The translations under genes were made by a program, and so were the position numbers. Of a stretch of DNA of 55,856 nucleotides, positions 40,829 through 50,121 are shown one piece after another. The notes under the pieces are model-generated. The model searched no databases, had not been told where the DNA came from, and was given only the letters and a program-made list of their open reading frames with translations. Each line of letters opens with the position of its first letter. Position 1 is the stretch's first letter. The DNA comes from an uncultured Fibrobacter sp. (GTDB lineage: Bacteria > Fibrobacterota > Fibrobacteria > Fibrobacterales > Fibrobacteraceae): positions 1 through 55,856 of the forward strand of contig CAKUXP010000022.1 in the NCBI GenBank assembly GCA_934700345.1. The letters run 5' to 3'.

Positions 40829-41950
40829 GTGATTACCGAAGAACAGATTCTCAAGTCGTTGTCCGTTGTCGTGGACCCGGATCTCAAGAAGAATATCGTC
40901 GAACTGGGATTCGTGAAGAATATTCGGATTTCAAAAGATGGCGATGTCGAGCTGGATCTGGTTCTGACGACTCCGGCGTGCCCGATCCGCGATCGTTTTA
41001 AGACGCAGTGCGAGCAGATACTCCGGGAGTCCGGGGCGCGGTCGGCAAATGTCGTTCTCAAGGCGAACGGTCGCGTGGTAAGCGGAACGCAGGCAGGGGC
41101 GAACGGCAACGAGCTTTTGAAAGGCGTCAAGCGCATTGTAGGCGTGGCGAGCGGAAAGGGCGGCGTCGGAAAATCGACGGTGACGGCAAATCTCGCAATG
41201 GCCCTGAGCCTTGCCGGGGCGAAGGTCGGCGTTCTCGATGCGGATATTTACGGTCCTTCGATGAACATCATGTTTGGCGTGGAAAGCGCTCCCGAGGTTT
41301 TCGAGGACAGGACGATTGCGCCGGTCGAGGTCAAGGGCGGCATTTCGCTGATTTCGATGGCGATGTTTGCGGAATCGGACAAGGCGACGATTTGGCGCGG
41401 CCCGATGGCGAGCCAGATGATCCAGAACTTTGTGCTTCGCGTCCGCTGGGGAGATCTCGACTACCTGCTGATAGACTTTCCTCCCGGAACGGGCGATATC
41501 CAGTTGACCCTTACGCAGCAATGCCCGCTTTCGTGTGCGGTTGTCGTGACCACGCCGCAGGAAGTCGCGCTTGCGGATTGCCGCAAGGGACTTGCCATGT
41601 TCGATAGTGTCGGCGTGCCGACGGTGGGAATCATCGAAAACATGAGTTTCTTTGTCTGCGACGGTTGCGGGAAGCGCCACGACATTTTCCGTTCCGGCGG
41701 TGGCGAGCGGATTTCAAAGGCGCTCGGGGTCCCGCTGCTCGGAAAGGTTCCCCTGGAACCCGCTGTTGCCGACTGTGGCGACTTGGGAACTCCCGCCGTG
41801 TTGCGCTATCCGAACAGCGAAAGCGGCAAGGCGTTTGCGGACATCGCCGAAAAGACGATCCAGGCGATTGCCCAATTGGAGCATTCGACAAAAAATGTCA
41901 TGCACAATTTCCGGTTCCGTTTTGACGAACTTCCCGTGGAGGCGAAATGA
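40829..41950 (+). CDS. apbC: Mrp/ApbC iron-sulfur cluster carrier ATPase
   Basis: A 373-residue cytosolic Fe-S carrier. Residues 1-85 are a MIP18/DUF59 domain (LSVVVDPDLKKNIVELGFVK, TTPACPIRDRF). The deviant Walker A of the family is SGKGGVGKST (108-117), and the cluster-binding CxxC is Cys277-Cys280 (CDGCGKRHDIF). I chose the GTG at 40829 because AAGGA lies seven bases upstream and because the earlier in-frame codons do not match the family. It overlaps the DUF971 gene by four bases, an association seen elsewhere. Confidence 0.93.
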   Translation: MITEEQILKSLSVVVDPDLKKNIVELGFVKNIRISKDGDVELDLVLTTPACPIRDRFKTQCEQILRESGARSANVVLKANGRVVSGTQAGANGNELLKGVKRIVGVASGKGGVGKSTVTANLAMALSLAGAKVGVLDADIYGPSMNIMFGVESAPEVFEDRTIAPVEVKGGISLISMAMFAESDKATIWRGPMASQMIQNFVLRVRWGDLDYLLIDFPPGTGDIQLTLTQQCPLSCAVVVTTPQEVALADCRKGLAMFDSVGVPTVGIIENMSFFVCDGCGKRHDIFRSGGGERISKALGVPLLGKVPLEPAVADCGDLGTPAVLRYPNSESGKAFADIAEKTIQAIAQLEHSTKNVMHNFRFRFDELPVEAK

Positions 41951-42255
41951 TCCAGCCTGTCAAGATTTTCCGTACGAAAGAAAACGAACTAGGCTTTGAC
42001 TTTGACGACGGTTCTCGGGCGGTTTTCCGTTTGCGGAATTTGCGGCTTGCCTGTCCATGCGCGCTTTGCGTCGATGAAAATTCCGGGGAGCGCCTGCTAG
42101 ATCCGAATACGGTTCCCGAGGACATTTCGATTGAAACGATCCAGTCCGTGGGGCGGTATGCGGTCGGGATCCTGTGGAGCGACGGGCATCGGACGGGCAT
42201 TTATCCCTATGATTTGCTAAAACGCCTGTCAAAGGATTTGACGAAAAAGGCCTAA
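41947..42255 (+). CDS. DUF971 family protein
   Basis: A 102-residue protein of the DUF971 family, a small zinc- or cluster-binding-like fold also found at the N-terminus of gamma-butyrobetaine hydroxylases. The signature RNLRLACPCALCVDENSGER holds a CPCALC triad that probably binds metal, and the C-terminal block GRYAVGILWSDGHRTGIYPY is typical. Its ATG overlaps the apbC stop (ATGA), supporting a shared role in iron-sulfur biogenesis. Exact function is unknown. Confidence 0.9.
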   Translation: MIQPVKIFRTKENELGFDFDDGSRAVFRLRNLRLACPCALCVDENSGERLLDPNTVPEDISIETIQSVGRYAVGILWSDGHRTGIYPYDLLKRLSKDLTKKA

Positions 42256-42302
42256 AAAGCCATATTTAAGGCGTAAAATTTTTTGGCGTAGGTCTATCCG
42301 AT

Positions 42303-43145
42303 ATGAGTGATTTTAACGAATCTTTATATTTTCGCGATTTGAATCGTTATCCGACTTTAAAGCCGGACGAGGAAGCTGCGCTCATTGCGATTATCAAGGA
42401 CGGCAAGACCGAAGAAATCCGGCAGTCCGCGTTGCAGCGCCTGATCCGCGGGAACTTGCGGTTCGTGGTCAGCGTCGCCCGGAAATATCAGGGCCGCGGG
42501 CTTTCCCTTCTCGACCTGATCAACGAAGGCAACCTGGGACTTTTCAAGGCGGCGAAGCGTTTCGACAGCACCAAGGACGTGAAGTTTATCAGCTATGCGG
42601 TCTGGTGGATTCGACAGTCCATCCAGAAGGCTCTTTTTGAACAGGTCGGCGCGGTCCGCATCCCGCCCAACAAGCTCACCCTGGTGAACCGTTTCAAGCG
42701 CGCGCTGGTCCAGAATGGCGGCGATTACGAACGGACCATGGCGATGCCCGAGTTTGCCGATTCGGAACAGGACATTGTCGAGGTGATGGAAAAAATCGTC
42801 GATATTTCGCTTGACGCTCCGATTAGCGATGACGGCAGTTCCGGGGATTCGGTCAGCTCCCTGATGGATGTTCTCGGAACGGACGGCAACCAGGAAGACG
42901 AGATGGAGAAGAACGAGCGCAAGGCTCTGATCGACGATATTCTCAAGTCGCTTCCGCGGCGCGAGGAAGAGATCCTGCGGATGTTCTACGGCCTCGATAC
43001 GGTGGAGAATACGACGCTGAAGGATATCGGCGAGGACTTGAAGCTCAGTCGCGAACGGGTCCGCCAAATCAAGAACAAGACCTTGCGGAAACTCCAGAAA
43101 AACAAAGAGAAGCGCGACCGGCTGGGCGATTTCCTGGGAAATTGA
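42303..43145 (+). CDS. rpoD: RNA polymerase sigma factor, RpoD-like
   Basis: A 280-residue sigma70-family protein without the long region 1.1, as in the short primary sigma factors of Bacteroidota. Region 1.2 is at the start (YFRDLNRYPTLKPDEEAAL), region 2 is complete (NLRFVVSVARKYQGRGLSLLDLINEGNLGL, the core-binding and -10-melting part, quoted only in part as LLDLINEGNLGL, then SYAVWWIRQSIQKAL), and region 4 ends with the helix-turn-helix TLKDIGEDLKLSRERVRQI. It may be the housekeeping factor, though a second sigma gene elsewhere cannot be excluded. It overlaps the next gene (ATG at 43145 shares the stop). Confidence 0.88.
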   Translation: MSDFNESLYFRDLNRYPTLKPDEEAALIAIIKDGKTEEIRQSALQRLIRGNLRFVVSVARKYQGRGLSLLDLINEGNLGLFKAAKRFDSTKDVKFISYAVWWIRQSIQKALFEQVGAVRIPPNKLTLVNRFKRALVQNGGDYERTMAMPEFADSEQDIVEVMEKIVDISLDAPISDDGSSGDSVSSLMDVLGTDGNQEDEMEKNERKALIDDILKSLPRREEEILRMFYGLDTVENTTLKDIGEDLKLSRERVRQIKNKTLRKLQKNKEKRDRLGDFLGN

Positions 43146-44851
43146 TGTGGATTTCCAAGAATAAGGCTCGACGGGCTGCGGTCTATTTTCTGATGCTTCT
43201 CGGCGGAGCTTTCCTTGCTCTTTTCGCCTATTCCCTCTACGGAAAGTTCGGACCGCGAAAAATCGAAACGCAGAACGTTCCCTTTGGGCTTCCCGGCGGA
43301 ACGGAAATCGCTGTCGGAGACTTTCCCGATACGCTTGCAGGATTTTCTGCGCTACCGGTATCGACCGTGCAGGAACTTCGCCGCGCGGATGACCTTGAAA
43401 AGAACGGTCGCCTAGACGAAGCCGCGGAAATTTATGAAGCCATCGCCCTGCAGTATCCGGGCGTGTTTCTTCCGGAATGGGGCGTCGCCCGGTCGCTGTT
43501 CGAAAAGGATTCGCTCTTGCCCGTGTGGAACTCCTTGCTCGAATCGACGGAACGTTCCCTGAAAAAGCGCTTTCCGGAGTCCTCGGTTTCGTTCTGGCTG
43601 GATTCGCGCCTTGCCGAAAGGGCGAACAGTCTCGGAACGGCCTTGGAGCTTGCACGGGTCGCAACGGAAAAGTCTCCGGCGTTTTTTGATGCCCGCCTGC
43701 TCTATGCGAGACTGCTTTTTCGGACGGGTCGCTTTGCGGAGGGCAAGGGGGAAGCCCGGGCGGCGATAAGCCTTTCGCTCGGGGAAAATCCAAAGGCGTA
43801 TGCTCTCCTTTCGCAAATCTATCACGACGAAGGCGCTCTAGACAGCTGTGAACGTGTCGTCGATTATTCGCTTTCCAAGTTTCCGATAAATCCAGAATTG
43901 CTTTGCTTGCAAGGAATCCTGCAGGAATATAAGGGGCGTTTTGACGAGGCGGAAAATACCTATCGCCGCGTCCTCGCCATCCGCCCGAACTTTTCGCCTG
44001 CGAACGAAGCCTTGCTTTCTCTGGGGCAAAAATCCCCGCCGGGAAAAATCGTACACGGACGCCTTTCGCCAAAGGACCAGGCGAAGGTCGCATATGACAT
44101 TCTCGAACCTCTTGTCTTGCGCTATCCCGACAACCTTCCGCTCCGCGAAGCGCTCGGGACCGCCTACTTGAAAGGCCGGGAGTTTGAACGGGCAAAATCG
44201 CAGTTCCTGGAAATCCAAAGCCGCGACCCGGAATATCCAGAAATCCAGCGGCGCCTGCAGGAAGCCTCTTCCGTTCCCCCGGTCCGTGACGTGAAAAAGA
44301 ACATGCTCGCGGACAATCTGCATCGTGCGATCGACAGCATGCGGACGCTCCCCTCGACGGGACATTCGTTCGAGTCGAGCCTCGGGCATTACCTGGTGCG
44401 CTACGGGGCTTCTCCGAAAGAATTCTTTGCCAAGTATTCCGCTTCGAATTTCAAGAAGATACGAAAGAATGTCTGGCGGGAAACCTTTTTCGAAGTGCCT
44501 TATTTTCACCGCTACACGGTCCTTTTTGACGAAAAGGCTCGCTTTTATGGGGTACATGTCGTGGTGACGGATTCGAACGTCGTCGCAAACAAGATGACGA
44601 ATACGCCGGAAATCTACACGACGCTTCTTCAGCTCAATTCGAGAATTTCCGGTCTCGGAACGGAAACCGGTGAAACCGAATGCGACGGGACGGTTCTCTC
44701 CGGGGCGACATGGGAGACGCGAGACAACTTTGAAATGCTCGCCCGGGTGGTCGGGAAGCCGGCGGAAGTCCGCATGATCCGGCTGGACAAGTCAAAAATT
44801 CCCGAAGGAATGCGGCTTTGCGATTATTCGAAATATCTTTTCATGGATTGA
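43145..44851 (+). CDS. TPR protein with N-terminal membrane anchor
   Basis: A 568-residue protein with one N-terminal membrane helix (AAVYFLMLLGGAFLALFAYSL), then many TPR units (for example LEKNGRLDEAAEIYEAIALQ, YKGRFDEAENTYRRVLAIRP, LKGREFERAKSQFLEIQSR). A C-terminal domain of about 170 residues after residue 400 is not recognised; it has no Cys-rich or catalytic motif. The start overlaps the stop of the sigma gene. Probably a periplasm-facing scaffold; its partner may be the TPR lipoprotein downstream. Confidence 0.8.
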   Translation: MWISKNKARRAAVYFLMLLGGAFLALFAYSLYGKFGPRKIETQNVPFGLPGGTEIAVGDFPDTLAGFSALPVSTVQELRRADDLEKNGRLDEAAEIYEAIALQYPGVFLPEWGVARSLFEKDSLLPVWNSLLESTERSLKKRFPESSVSFWLDSRLAERANSLGTALELARVATEKSPAFFDARLLYARLLFRTGRFAEGKGEARAAISLSLGENPKAYALLSQIYHDEGALDSCERVVDYSLSKFPINPELLCLQGILQEYKGRFDEAENTYRRVLAIRPNFSPANEALLSLGQKSPPGKIVHGRLSPKDQAKVAYDILEPLVLRYPDNLPLREALGTAYLKGREFERAKSQFLEIQSRDPEYPEIQRRLQEASSVPPVRDVKKNMLADNLHRAIDSMRTLPSTGHSFESSLGHYLVRYGASPKEFFAKYSASNFKKIRKNVWRETFFEVPYFHRYTVLFDEKARFYGVHVVVTDSNVVANKMTNTPEIYTTLLQLNSRISGLGTETGETECDGTVLSGATWETRDNFEMLARVVGKPAEVRMIRLDKSKIPEGMRLCDYSKYLFMD

Positions 44852-44867
44852 TTTGTACGTTGTGACT

Positions 44868-46790
44868 ATGAGTGTTCGGAAGTTCTTTTCGCTGTTTCTG
44901 CTGCTCGCCTTCGGATCGGTTCTGGAAAGCTGCACCTGCTGTGCCTACCTGAACCATATTTTCAATGCGGATCGCAACTATGAAGATGCCGTCAAGCTGG
45001 AAGCGGCCAGGGCGGACTCTGTCCCTGCGGACTCCGAAGTTGTGGCGACAGGCGAAGCGGCGAAGAAATATGACAAGGTAATCGAGAAGGGCTCGCGGGT
45101 CCTGGAACGGTTCCCGGATAACGATCGCCAGACGGCTCGGGCGGTGTTTCTCATCGGCGAATCCTTTCGGCATAAAGGGGAATGGGGAAAGGCTGTCGCC
45201 AAGTACGATGAATTCGAACGTTATTTTTCCGATCACGATTCCATGCCGAAAGTGGAATACGAGCGGGCCTATTGCCTTTACAAGAATGGCGAATATGACG
45301 TGAGCCGTTTTGCGTTGCAGTCGATTCTCGACGCCGGATCGGAACATCCTTTTTACAATGACGGGCTGAACCTGTTATCGTTGCTCGAAGAAAAGGGCGA
45401 TTTTACGGAACAGGCGATAGCCGCTCTGGAAAAGATGCTTGCCGATTCGAACGGGACGCCCTATATGCGGGGTCGTGCGCACTTGCGCCTAGCATCCCTC
45501 TATTTTAAGATGGAAAATTATCCGAAGGCGCGAGAACATTACAGGGCGAAGGAAATCGTCGAGCTTCCGCTCCGTGACCGGTATTCGGCAAGCCTCCATG
45601 CGGCGGAATGCCTTGCCGCGACCGATGCCTTTGCGGAAGCCGCCGAAGAATACCGGGCGATGATCGAAAACAAGGATTACGAATCGCACCTGCCAGATAT
45701 GTATGTACGCCGCGGGGAACTTTTGCTCCGGGCGAACGACTGGACAGGCGGTGAAAAACTATTGCATTTTGTGACGGACGAGTATAAAAAGTCGGAATAC
45801 GCTTCGCGGGGATTCTTTGACTTGGGGGATTTCTACCAGACGGAAAAGCGCGAATACGAACCGGCGATCGCTTATTACGATTCGAGCTTTCTTGCTCGCC
45901 CCGGATCGAGCTGGGGAAAAAACGCCCGGGAACGCCGCGATGCGCTTCGCAGGTTGCTCGCCTTGCGGGAGAAGGATTCTCTTGCCGATACAACGCTCCA
46001 GGCGAAAAAGCAGTTCTTCGATACCGAATTTCAGATTGCGGAACTGTTCCTCTTTAAGCTCTCGGAGATGGACAGCTCGCTAGCACGCCTCGACAGGATT
46101 ATCGAAGGTTCGCCGGATTCCGCCGTGGTAATGCGCGCTGCCTATGCGCGAGCCTTTATCTATGACGAGTTCAAGCAGGATCCGGACCGGGCCGAGAAAC
46201 TTTACAAGGAAATCATCGCCAAGTATCCGCGGACGGAATACGCCAAGCAGGCCCAGGTGAATCTAGGCGTCAAGGTGACGGTCAAGACGCCCGAGGACGA
46301 AGCGCACGAACTCTTCCTGAAAGCCGAGAGCCTTTGGGTCGCGGCGAAAGACGTTCCGCTCGACAGCATGGGACTTGTGGATTCCGCATACGCAAAGGCT
46401 CTTGCCGCCTACGATACGGTCTTCCGGGTTTACCCCGAAACGGATGCAGGTGTCCAGGCTCTGTATATGAAGGGAATCATCTGGGAAATGTCGCCGGATA
46501 CGAAGGATTCCGCCGCTTTCGCTTTTAAAAAATTGCGAAACGAACATCGGAATTCGCCGTGGGGAATCGATGCGGAAAGACGCCTGCAAACCCGGATGTC
46601 CATTACGGATGAATCCCTGGCGCGGCTCCGCAAACGCGTGGAGCAGAATGCCGCCTACGTCGATAAGCTTTCGCAGCAGTATTATGAAGGCTTGTCGTCT
46701 GCCGAAAACAAGAAAAACGGTCCCGACATCAAGTCTTCCGAAGACGAGGTCCTGGAAAATTCCTACAACAGCATGTATGATTTTGAATAG
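44868..46790 (+). CDS. TPR lipoprotein
   Basis: A 640-residue lipoprotein. The signal peptide FFSLFLLLAFGSVLESC ends in the lipobox LESC with Cys20. The mature part is a series of TPR-like repeats of the BamD/YbgF kind (AKYDEFERYFSDHDSMPKV, AEKLYKEIIAKYPRTEYAKQ). A charged C-terminal tail follows. I use the ATG at 44868, which starts the signal peptide; the TTG at 44853 is in frame but has no better site. Likely attached to a membrane and acting as an assembly scaffold; it is co-directional with the TPR gene 16 bases upstream. Confidence 0.82.
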   Translation: MSVRKFFSLFLLLAFGSVLESCTCCAYLNHIFNADRNYEDAVKLEAARADSVPADSEVVATGEAAKKYDKVIEKGSRVLERFPDNDRQTARAVFLIGESFRHKGEWGKAVAKYDEFERYFSDHDSMPKVEYERAYCLYKNGEYDVSRFALQSILDAGSEHPFYNDGLNLLSLLEEKGDFTEQAIAALEKMLADSNGTPYMRGRAHLRLASLYFKMENYPKAREHYRAKEIVELPLRDRYSASLHAAECLAATDAFAEAAEEYRAMIENKDYESHLPDMYVRRGELLLRANDWTGGEKLLHFVTDEYKKSEYASRGFFDLGDFYQTEKREYEPAIAYYDSSFLARPGSSWGKNARERRDALRRLLALREKDSLADTTLQAKKQFFDTEFQIAELFLFKLSEMDSSLARLDRIIEGSPDSAVVMRAAYARAFIYDEFKQDPDRAEKLYKEIIAKYPRTEYAKQAQVNLGVKVTVKTPEDEAHELFLKAESLWVAAKDVPLDSMGLVDSAYAKALAAYDTVFRVYPETDAGVQALYMKGIIWEMSPDTKDSAAFAFKKLRNEHRNSPWGIDAERRLQTRMSITDESLARLRKRVEQNAAYVDKLSQQYYEGLSSAENKKNGPDIKSSEDEVLENSYNSMYDFE

Positions 46791-46971
46791 ATCGATCTTC
46801 TTTTCGGAAAAGAAAAACCAGGCGGCTTTCGGATACAAAGCGGAGAATTTCGAAATGACAGATGTCGAGGCAAATCGATTTCTGCATTTTTGGACCGGTC
46901 TCCGCCCCTTTGCGTGCATACGGCGCGGATGATTTAGCAAGTGTTCGGTCCGTTTTAGGCGAATTTTCTTG

Positions 46972-46992
46972 TTTTGTCAAATTTTGACAAAA
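46972..46992 (+). promoter_or_regulatory. Palindrome upstream of a small gene
   Basis: TTTTGTCAAA (46972-46981), one T, TTTGACAAAA (46983-46992): a perfect 10-base inverted repeat that includes the -35-like hexamer TTGACA at 46984-46989. It lies 22 bases before the ATG at 47014 and looks like an operator, although I could not place a good -10 box. Confidence 0.5.
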
Positions 46993-47013
46993 ACGGTTTG
47001 TATCATTGGATAT

Positions 47014-47238
47014 ATGATTACTGCACAAAAGAACAACTACACAAACGGACTCAATTTTCGAAATGCCGCCAAAAATTTCTTCGCCGACGGCTTCGTTTCC
47101 TTTCGCCAACGTATCGCGGAGCAGCTTTCCTTGCAAGGCGCAGAGCTTTCGGAAGACGAAGATTCCACCTTGCTCGATTTTTACCGCCAAGGAGAAAACG
47201 AAACCTACGTTCTCGCCGCTTTCGGCTATGAAAGCTGA
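47014..47238 (+). CDS. Small hypothetical protein
   Basis: A 74-residue protein, MITAQKNNYTNGLNFRNAA at the start, acidic middle (GAELSEDEDSTLLDFYRQ) and no signal peptide or membrane segment. I do not recognise it. It stops two bases before the convergent prmC gene. The palindrome at 46972-46992 upstream favours a real, regulated gene. An in-frame upstream start at 46969 overlaps that palindrome and is less likely. Confidence 0.55.
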   Translation: MITAQKNNYTNGLNFRNAAKNFFADGFVSFRQRIAEQLSLQGAELSEDEDSTLLDFYRQGENETYVLAAFGYES

Positions 47239-47240
47239 TT

Positions 47241-48095
47241 TTATAGAGCCTGGTATTCGACGAAACGCGTCTTGCCGTAGAAATCCGGCAATGTTCCGCA
47301 CCATTTCAGCCAGGGATAGCGGGCCGCTTCCGCTTCGAGAATTTTATCCTCGTTCGCTTCCGGGCCGATTTCCATCAAAAGGATGCCACCGGGATTAAGA
47401 CGATTTTGGCTCTGCTCCAAAATTTTTCGGATAAGCGTGAGACCGTCCGGTCCGCCAAAGAGGGCTAGCGCCGGGTCAAAGTCTCGAACTTCCGGCTGGA
47501 GCTTTTCCTTTTCTGCATCGGGAATGTAGGGCGGATTGCTGACGATAACATCGAATTTTTCGCCTTCGGGAAGGGCTTCTAGCAGGTTCCCTTCAAAAAA
47601 TTCGATTTCTGTTTCGTTGAATTTCGCATTTTCTTTGGCGAGGTCCAGAGCGTCCCTTGAAATGTCCGTGGCGAGAACGCGCGTCCCAGGAATTTCCTTT
47701 TTGACGGCAATCGCTATTGCTCCGCTTCCCGTCCCGATATCCGCAACGGTGGCGGATTCCTTTCTCTGCAAGCGTTCCTTGATAATGTCAATGAGGGATT
47801 CCGTCTCGGGTCTCGGAATGAGGGCGCGCCTGTCGCAACGGATTTCGTGTCCGCGGAAACTGGTCGAGCCGACGATATGCTGGAGCGGTTCTCTCTTTGC
47901 CCGGCGTGCCACCAGCGGACGGAGAAGTTCGAGCTCATGTTCGGAGAGCGGCTTGTCGAAATTCAGGTAAAGGTCCATCCGCTTCATCTTGAGACCGTGC
48001 GCGAGGATGTATTGCGCATCGAGTCGCGGGTTGGGAATTCCCTTGTGCTGAAAGAACAAAGTCGTCTTGTTTAAAATTTCGAGGACGGTGTTCAT
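47241..48095 (-). CDS. prmC: Peptide chain release factor N5-glutamine methyltransferase
   Basis: PrmC methylates the Gln of the GGQ motif in release factors. The 284-residue enzyme has the helical N-terminal domain, the SAM motif DIGTGSGAIAIA (119-130) and the catalytic NPPY (187-190). The ATG at 48095 overlaps the prfA stop codon (ATGA), so the modifying enzyme is translated together with its substrate; the longer open frame lies inside prfA. Confidence 0.95.
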   Translation of the reverse strand: MNTVLEILNKTTLFFQHKGIPNPRLDAQYILAHGLKMKRMDLYLNFDKPLSEHELELLRPLVARRAKREPLQHIVGSTSFRGHEIRCDRRALIPRPETESLIDIIKERLQRKESATVADIGTGSGAIAIAVKKEIPGTRVLATDISRDALDLAKENAKFNETEIEFFEGNLLEALPEGEKFDVIVSNPPYIPDAEKEKLQPEVRDFDPALALFGGPDGLTLIRKILEQSQNRLNPGGILLMEIGPEANEDKILEAEAARYPWLKWCGTLPDFYGKTRFVEYQAL

Positions 48096-49156
48096 GCGAA
48101 TTTTCCGAGGACTTCCTGGGCGTGGGCCATCTGCAGCGCATCGATGATTTCCTGGATGTCGCCGGTCATAACGCTTTCCAGCTTGTAGAGCGTCAGGTTT
48201 ACACGGTGATCCGTGACGCGGTTTTGCGGAAAATTGTAGGTGCGGATCTTGGCGGATCTGTCGCCCGTACCGACCATCGCCTTGCGGCTTGCCGCCTCGG
48301 CCTGTTCCTTCTTGGCTATCAGGGCGTCGAGGATCTTGGACCGGAGCATTTCCATGGCGTGCAAGCGGTTTTGCAGCTGCGAGCGCTCTGTCTGGCAGCT
48401 CACGACAACGCCTGTCGGGATGTGGGTGAGGCGCACCGCGGAATCCGTCTTGTTGATGTATTGTCCGCCTGCACCGCTGCTGCGGTAAGTGTCCATGTGG
48501 ATGTCGGCTTCCCGGATATTCACATCGACTTCTTCCGCTTCGGGGAGAATCGCGACCGTCGCCGCCGACGTGTGCACGCGACCTTGCGTCTCGGTATCGG
48601 GAACGCGCTGAACGCGGTGGACTCCGCTTTCGAACTTGAGCGTTCCATAGACGCTGTCGCCTTCGATAAAGACCCGGATTTCCTTGTAGCCGCCCACCGT
48701 GCCTTCCGAGGCATCCTGGATGGTCATCTTCCATCCCATGCGGTCTGCGTAACCGCGATACATGCGGAACAGGTCGCCTGCGAAAAGCGCCGATTCGTCG
48801 CCGCCCGTTCCCGCGCGGATTTCGAGGGTCGCATTCCGGTAATCCCACGGATCCTTGGGGACCATCAGAATCTGGAGTTCGTCCTCTAAGGAGGCGATAT
48901 GCTTTTCAAGCGGTGGAATTTCCGCCTTGGCGGCTTCGGCAAATTCCGCATCGTTTCCGCCGAGCGCCTGTTTCCATTCCTTTAAATCGCTCGACAGCTG
49001 GATGTATTCGCGGGCCTTCTGGCAGCTCTTTTCAAGGCCTTTATATTGCTTTTGGAGCTTGGTATAGAGAGCCTGGTTCGAAACGACTTCGGGGGACGAA
49101 AGTTCCGATTCCAGTTCTTCATATTTTTCGATCACTTTTTGTGCAGCTTCTAACAT
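48092..49156 (-). CDS. prfA: Peptide chain release factor 1
   Basis: RF1 reads UAA and UAG stops. The 354-residue protein has the GGQ catalytic motif at 230-232 (SSGAGGQYINKTDSAVR), and PDT (186-188) at the place of the PAT codon-recognition tripeptide in QRVPATETQGR of E. coli RF1. Length is normal. The ATG at 49156 lacks a strong site; a minus-strand CTATCTTT box lies at the complement of 49233-49240. It is divergent from the NERD gene. Confidence 0.95.
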   Translation of the reverse strand: MLEAAQKVIEKYEELESELSSPEVVSNQALYTKLQKQYKGLEKSCQKAREYIQLSSDLKEWKQALGGNDAEFAEAAKAEIPPLEKHIASLEDELQILMVPKDPWDYRNATLEIRAGTGGDESALFAGDLFRMYRGYADRMGWKMTIQDASEGTVGGYKEIRVFIEGDSVYGTLKFESGVHRVQRVPDTETQGRVHTSAATVAILPEAEEVDVNIREADIHMDTYRSSGAGGQYINKTDSAVRLTHIPTGVVVSCQTERSQLQNRLHAMEMLRSKILDALIAKKEQAEAASRKAMVGTGDRSAKIRTYNFPQNRVTDHRVNLTLYKLESVMTGDIQEIIDALQMAHAQEVLGKFA

Positions 49157-49253
49157 CGGAGGCGAATTTAGAAAATTTGACGCATACGGTTTTGCCAAAA
49201 AATGTGGAAACCGTTTCCCGATTGAAAAAATTAAAGATAGATTTGAAAGGAAT

Positions 49254-50120
49254 ATGGTTTTTATTCTGAGTGCTGTCGTCCTGCTCGCCGTAGCCTTTTT
49301 AATCTGGGGTTGGAACGATGTCGTACTTCGCGATTCCAAGGGGCGACTCTTGAGCCGCAAGGTTAAATCCGCAGATGAAGGCGCTCTGGCTGGTCTTTCC
49401 TATGGGACATATATCTTCGAAATCTGGCATGTCGGGCTTTTCCATCTGCGTCCGCGGCTGGTAAAGACGATTCGTATCGAACATAACAAGATTTCCGAAA
49501 ATGCCTGGATGTTTTCGTATAAACTAATGACCGAGACGAGGCTTCTCCGCTTGAAACTCCGGAATCCGGAAGCGCAATTGCTAAAAGCCCGCTACTTGAC
49601 GGACGGAGCGATTTTTCAGGCCGTGGAAAAATCCTATTTCAAGGTTCTGAACAATCTGTATCTACCGAAAAACAGCATCAGCGATACGACGACAATCGAT
49701 TCCGTTCTGATTCATCCGACGGGAATCTATCTGTTTGAAAATTCCGTTTCCGAAGGCTGGATCTATGGCGATGCGGACGGCAAATTCTGGTCGGCGACAG
49801 TCCTGCGCAACAACCGGACAAAAAATTCGGAATTTGAAAACCCGGTGCTTCGCAGCATGCGGAACGAAGAGGCGCTGCGTCGCATGTTCGAAAAGGCGGA
49901 AAGCCTCCCGTTGCATATATTTTCCTATGTTGTGTTCGGCGACAAGGCGGTTTTGAAAGATGTTCCCGGAAGCTCGGTGGAACGGAAACTCGTCTTGCGC
50001 GGGCAGCTCTCCCAAAGCCTTACCCGGACATTCAGCCTTGCTACGCCCGTATATACCGAAAAAGAAATCGACGAGCTCGCTTTGGAACTCGTCGGTTTTG
50101 CAGATAAGGTAACGCTTTGA
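49254..50120 (+). CDS. NERD-domain protein with an N-terminal membrane anchor
   Basis: A 288-residue protein with one N-terminal membrane helix (VFILSAVVLLAVAFLIWGW). Residues 130-240 look like a NERD (nuclease-related) domain: FKVLNNLYLPKN, TTTIDSVLIHPTGIYLFE, then IYGDADGKFWSATVLRN and NPVLRSMRNEEALRRMF. NERD resembles the Holliday-junction/PDDEXK nuclease fold; activity is usually untested. AAAGGAA precedes the ATG. It is convergent with the porin gene (two bases apart). Confidence 0.75.
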   Translation: MVFILSAVVLLAVAFLIWGWNDVVLRDSKGRLLSRKVKSADEGALAGLSYGTYIFEIWHVGLFHLRPRLVKTIRIEHNKISENAWMFSYKLMTETRLLRLKLRNPEAQLLKARYLTDGAIFQAVEKSYFKVLNNLYLPKNSISDTTTIDSVLIHPTGIYLFENSVSEGWIYGDADGKFWSATVLRNNRTKNSEFENPVLRSMRNEEALRRMFEKAESLPLHIFSYVVFGDKAVLKDVPGSSVERKLVLRGQLSQSLTRTFSLATPVYTEKEIDELALELVGFADKVTL

Positions 50121-50121
50121 A

